Of a stretch of DNA of 64,000 nucleotides, positions 58,904 through 64,000 are shown piece by piece. This DNA comes from Okapia johnstoni (Eukaryota; Chordata; Mammalia; Artiodactyla; Giraffidae). Position numbers and translations under genes: made by a program. The notes under the pieces are model-generated. The model had not been told where the DNA came from. It worked only from the letters and a program-made list of their open reading frames with translations, and searched no databases. The stretch lies in NCBI GenBank assembly GCA_024291935.2, contig CM044312.1, positions 45,395,001 through 45,459,000 of the forward strand, in the 5' to 3' direction. Numbering within the stretch: the stretch's first letter is position 1; every line of letters starts with the position of its first letter.

Positions 58904-59224
58904 AACTAGTTTAATGAAACAATAATGTCAAAAAGACATTTATTGAGCGTATCCTATATTCTAAGGATTAACCTGGGTCCTTCAGGAGATACAGTGATAA
59001 CATAGTTCTCAGGGGCTGTCCATCCAAGAGCAGATACACATGAAAACATCTAACCATAATACCAGACAGAATGAATCAGGGGCTGTAGCTGAAGGACAAC
59101 TAGTAGGCATAGTAAACATCCATTGTTTCACCTACCCACTGTCACTTCTCTTCTTACAAGTTTCTTAATTTTCTTCAGGCCCACCCCTTTAGCTCTCTGT
59201 TCACAGTGGAGCTGGTTCAACTTC

Positions 59225-59345
59225 CACATCCAGATTTCTTTACTTGTAAATTGGGTATAATGCTGACCCTACCTGGAAACATAATTTTGAGGATGAATGG
59301 AATTACCGTATGTGAAAGGGATTTGCAGTGAGTAGAGTATACATA
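59225..59345 (+). repeat. MIR fragment
   Basis: ttctttacttgtaaattgggtataatgctgacc and gaggatgaatggaatta follow the MIR 3' half. Confidence 0.6.
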
Positions 59346-62300
59346 TAAGAATGAAGTCATGAAATTTTCTATTACCAACAGTTTGAGAATAACTGATTTC
59401 AAGGCAAAACAAAATACATGATGATTTTTGCTGTCATTTTCAAACACCATGTATATTCATTGGACAGTGAACACTTTGTATTTATGAATTTGGGGGCCTT
59501 TTCTTCATCGTGCCTCTTTCTGGTTTCCCACACCCCTTCTTGCCCAGGCAGCTTATGCACAACATGAAGCCTGGGGGCAACCCTTCAGTCCTCTGACAAC
59601 TGGGCTGGAGAGTCACTTGCAACAGATCCCTTCTCCCGCCCCCTCCCAGAGCATCTTTGTTTTTCTGCTCTCTGTGGCCAGGAGGTTGCATATCTCATGT
59701 CTTTCTAGAAAATCATTGATTATATTTATGCATTAGCCTTTTATGTAGTAGTTTTTGAGTTAGATTTAGTCTCAGTGGCTGAAAGTTCAATGTTCCCTGA
59801 ATTTTCCCCTTCAAACCCACAACCATGTTTGGCAGTGAAGAGACTGAGGAATGAATAGGCTTCCATGTTGCTTGGTTATAGATAGGGAGATGCTGGCAGA
59901 AATTTGCAAGCATTTGCATATATACAATTGTCTGTCTGATGTTTGCTTTCATGCTTGCTCTCCTCCTCTGCCCTCTGTTTTCTCTGTGCAGTGAATTACT
60001 AATACAAATACAGATAATGAAATTTCTGATCCCAGCCTGCAAAAGCGGACACACAGTTTGGAAGGTATCTGGGGAAAATGGATAGGTTCTCTTGATCTCG
60101 TTGCTTTCTCCAGACAAGGAAATGAAGGGGAGAAAGTAATTACAGGGACTTGTCTTTGAAGGTAGAATGAGTGGCACTGACAGCATTTCTTTTCAGAGAA
60201 TCTTGTAGAGATGCTATTTTCTTGTTAATACCAATAGGTATTTCCCTGGAAATAGAGTTCACTTATTAAAATGTGTGTTCAGCAGATGGGACGCTCTCCA
60301 CAGGAAGCAGAAGAAATTCCGTCCTTGTGGCTTCAGAACAGAGCAGGTCTAGGGGTACATGAAATGTGCCCCCAGGATGGAGGCATTTGCCAGGAAAGCC
60401 ATGATAGTGCAAATCCTAAAGGCAGGAGGAAAGCAAATTTGATCTTTTGGTAAACCACTGCTCCTGCACACTCAGGAATGACTAGTTCCTTAAAGCAAGA
60501 GCCTGACTGTCCTGGGCAGTTGGAGTTGGTAGCTCAGTGACCCTGATTAGGTGGCAGTAATATCAAGAAATGTCCAGAGTATGTTCCTATTAGCAATTAG
60601 AAAGTTGCGTGGAGAAAAAGCTGAAAAGCAACTTTAATTGGGAACTTTTCAGGTAACAGTTTTCTTACATCTATCCCTGCAGTGAACCAAAAGTTAATAC
60701 TCTGATAAGTAAGCAACTAAAATTAAGCCTCACATTTTCTTAAACAAACAATGAATAAACAATGAAGTTTTAATTGTCAATGTACTATATGAGTTACGGC
60801 ATAATGTGATCAACTTTGGTTCCACAAATGCGTGTCAACGCTTTATTTCTTTTTCGATAATCTTTGCTTTTACCTATTGTTGACCTTTTACCATATGTTA
60901 TGTGGTAAATGCCAATTCTGTTCGTCTGAACAGGTTTCTAAACAACGCAAGTTTGTGCTGACAGCTTGTATAAAAGAACAAATATTTGCTTTATATTTCA
61001 TGTACATACGTGCATGCTGTCAAACAAGACAGGCTTAAAGAGGCTTAGATTTTGTCTTTCATGGTTCACGAAGGGACAGCTAATCTATATCAGAAATAAT
61101 TTTAGATGTTGAACTGCAGCATGGAAAATATAGATCTCCCACTGGTTGAAATGACATTAGTAGAAAAAAAATTCAGCTGAAAAAGGTTATGAAATGTTTA
61201 TTTTGTTATAGAACTTAAAATATGTTGGGATAGAATAAAAAAGAGAGAAATGGTTTAGAAGAGTGTTCTCAAAGCTATTACTCTATTGGAAATACTTTAG
61301 TGGTATTATAATACTTTAGACATACAGGAAATGATTTAACTTTACATTAGAACAGGGTTAAGTAAAAAAGTGATAGCATTATTTTAGATAAAGTAGATTG
61401 ATTCCTTGAAATTACTTGTATTAAAGAAGTCATTGGGCAATAGTTAGGCTCTTTGCTTTCTTTCAGTTCTTGCGTGGCATAGCCTTTATACTCCATAATG
61501 AGGTAGGGAGAGTTACACTGTTTCAGCTGCTGTTTTCTAGTGGAGAATGGATGAAAGGAAATTTCTCTTAAAACAAAAAACAATGTTTATCCTAGTGGTG
61601 CTATGGAGGTTTAACTGGCATATGAAATGTTTGCAGATATAATGGATATCAATCTGAATATGAAATATTCATTACGCACCATATTGCTTCTGTTTAGATT
61701 CATGCTTTCTGCCATCTTAGGTGGGATTGTGGACTGATTTTCCCCTTTGATTCATTTCCGCTCTGATGATGGCCACCTTGCAACATTACTGGGATATGTG
61801 AGCCACAAGCTACCTTCTTGGTATGACTGTTGTCCTCACTTTCCTTTATACAATGAAGAACGAACTGTTCGGGTACTGCCATCTGCCTTAAACAACACGC
61901 TTCATAACACGGAAGGAGAATTTTAATAAGACCTCCAAGGGGTCTGCTGCCATTTTTAAAGGGAAGGTTTTCTACAAAGGAAGTGCATGGAAACTCCCAA
62001 GAGAAAGCTGTTGAAAACACCCCCGGTGAGAGGACCCAGTGTCATCCCACTTTATTGTCTACCTGTCACCACAGTCCTCGTGTGATTCTGACAGGCTGCT
62101 CTTTTCTCTTGTAGCCAGTGCTGCTTAATGTCATTTTCTTGGTTGAACATCTTTATTTCTGACTTGTTACAAACCATTAACTAGTTTCTAGGTTTCAATG
62201 TCCTGGCTACTTTTGACTAGTAAGTCAGTTAGCATAACAAGATTTCCCTTTATCTTCTTGCTATGGAAAATCTCTACATGAAATGATCAATGTTCCAATT

Positions 62301-62960
62301 TTTATATATGAGTCCTAGTAGATAGGAACTGTCTGTCATCGGATGCAAGCTTCTTCTCTGAAAACATATTCTAGTTCACATAATAGAACCTGACACACTA
62401 GGTAACCATTACTCTGTTTGTAGAAGGCTTCAAACAGTTTAGGTGAAAAGCAGGAAATTTTATAAGTTTACTTACTTGTGATGGTTTCAAATAAATATAA
62501 CCTTGCTTTTAATTAGATTTCCTAGATGAAATGTTTTCACACATAAAATTTTTTGAATATATTTTGAAAAGCATTCAGCGGTTGAACAGTTGTCAGTCTC
62601 CATAAACATCCTTAGTTATGGGTAGCATTGCTAAAATGAAGGCTGGCTGCTTTGGACATTGATGTTAAAAATAATATATACAGACATGTGATTTGACGAC
62701 ATATTGCTAAGACATTGGAAACAACTTTGACTTTAGTCTGCTTTTTCAGAAAGCTACTCATATATGAAATTAATGTAACTAAAACATAATCTTTTTCCAA
62801 AATTACTCCATACTCTTAAAGTTGTAAAGGTATGTTTTAAAAAAAATACACTTACATATTACAAGCGAATCTATTAATGAAATGTTATAATATTTAAATC
62901 CTAAATAGTAATACTTATTGATTCTTACCTAATTGATGGGTTAAGGAGATTTAAAAGATT
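59346..62960. other. Unique intergenic sequence
   Basis: No recognisable exon, RNA gene or recent repeat. Open frames on both strands (for example 59713-60186 and 61700-62020, minus) have no recognisable domain. Confidence 0.5.
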
Positions 62961-62964
62961 AGTT

Positions 62965-63155
62965 ACTGACCTAACAATTTCACTTCTGGAACTCTGTCTT
63001 AGCGAAATAGTTAAGCAAGTACATAGTATATATGTTCAGTGTATGTGGCATTGTTTTTCAATTGTGAAAAATCTGGGACAGCTTAACAATCTATTAACAA
63101 GGGGATGGATAAATGAGCCATGGTATTCTATAAAATGGAACACTATGTTGTTGTT
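62965..63155 (+). mobile_element. Old L1 3' fragment
   Basis: caatttcacttctggaactctgtc and atggataaatgagccatggtattctataaaatgg are old L1 ORF2-end wording. Confidence 0.65.
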
Positions 63156-63169
63156 TAAAAAATGAACTA

Positions 63170-63380
63170 CAGCTGGTGAGAAGTTGCTATATAACACAGG
63201 GAGCCCAGGCTGGTGCTCTGTGATGACCAGGAGGAGTGGGTTCGGGACAGGGCAGGGAGGATCAAGAGGGAGGGGTGTATGTATAATTATGGCTGATTTG
63301 TGTTATTGTTCAGCAGAAACCAATACAACATTGTAAAGCAATTTTCCTCCAACTAAAAAATAAATGAGAAAAAAAGTAAA
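63170..63380 (+). mobile_element. Ruminant L1 3' end, strongly 5'-truncated
   Basis: gggagcccaggctggtgctctgtgatgacc to aacattgtaaagcaattttcctccaac and an A-rich tail. Its end matches the 3' UTR of the L1 at 56023. Near-identical repeats around gaacta (about 63157-63169 and 63383-63395) flank it. Confidence 0.85.
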
Positions 63381-64000
63381 AAAAAAAAAGAACTATAAAC
63401 ATATGTGCTGATCTGGGAAATGTCTTTGACATGTGTGAAAAAAACAAATTGCATCAGTGTGTAGAGTGTGATACCATTTTTGAGGGTAGGAGGGACTCTC
63501 TCTCCCCACCCCCACTATCTGTGTGTGAGCGTAGAACACAGTCTGGAAGGATCCACCCCAGACAACCTCTGGATGTGAAGGAATATAGGAGATAAGAAGA
63601 CCCAAGCTTCTGCTTTCTATACCTCCATATTTCTTGAGTGGAGACTTTCTAATGTTTATAGACACCATGAGTTCACTTGGCAAGCTGATTAACTAATTTA
63701 ATAAGACAATTTCATGGCATGGAAAGGATAGGATGAAAAGACATAAATATAGCTACTAGAGATTTGTAACAAAGAAGCGGGGCTTTCTTCTATTCAGTTA
63801 CCTCTGGCACTTAGAACATTTGTGTCTCTCTATATATTTTAACAACAGGACCTCAAAATCTGGGTGCACATGCTGTCAACCCCGAGTATATGTCATTCCA
63901 GGCAGTGGCAGTGGTCCTCAGTTGGTTTCTTGATGCTGTATTTCAAGTCAGCTCATAAATTATTAATAGTACATGTGTAGGTCAGAGACACACTAACCCT

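Noticed and set aside
1..64000. CRISPR arrays, operons, prophage or plasmid features
   Set aside because: The repeats are dispersed SINEs and LINEs with target duplications, and the only gene has mammalian introns; nothing prokaryotic is present.

Overview
This is mammalian nuclear DNA from a ruminant, most likely a bovid such as cattle, a close relative, sheep or goat. The evidence is the repeats: ruminant-only SINEs (Bov-tA, Bov-A2, ART2A/BovB-related) and cetartiodactyl CHR SINEs in many copies, plus a young ruminant-type L1. Older mammal-wide repeats (MIR, L2, hAT, old L1) lie between them. There are no prokaryotic or viral gene clusters.

The only protein-coding gene I can support is SNX10 (sorting nexin 10) on the + strand. 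Six coding exons at 15293-15316, 30082-30168, 33578-33678, 34448-34546, 42605-42817 and 43273-43354 join in frame into 201 codons plus a TGA stop, the length of human SNX10. Every internal junction has a GT donor and an AG acceptor. The first (untranslated) exon and the promoter are not recognisable here and probably lie left of the window, so bases 1-15269 are read as 5' intron. The 3' UTR probably ends near 45.1 kb, at ATTAAA 45080-45085.

About 3.5 kb past the SNX10 stop is an isolated CpG island (about 46880-48200). It carries two perfect RFX X-boxes in tandem (47084-47098 and 47106-47120), with a good splice donor facing outward on each side. This looks like a bidirectional promoter for transcripts with no recognisable protein, and it is the most interesting signal in the window.

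From 1 to 38.5 kb the sequence is intronic and SINE-rich, with one 9-kb SINE-free stretch (24.5-33.7 kb). From 38.6 to 51.4 kb no full-length ruminant SINE is seen; this stretch holds the last SNX10 exons, the 3' UTR and the CpG island. From 51.4 to 64 kb is intergenic sequence with a few SINEs and a 5'-truncated L1 (56023-58889) whose remaining ORF2 is open for 833 codons. The L1 is flanked by a perfect 14-bp target-site duplication. Several retrotransposition oddities are listed as findings: a 33-nt SINE-head insertion, an almost pure poly(A) insertion, a SINE-L1 composite beside an SNX10 exon, and two short tandem duplications. I saw no previously undescribed gene system.
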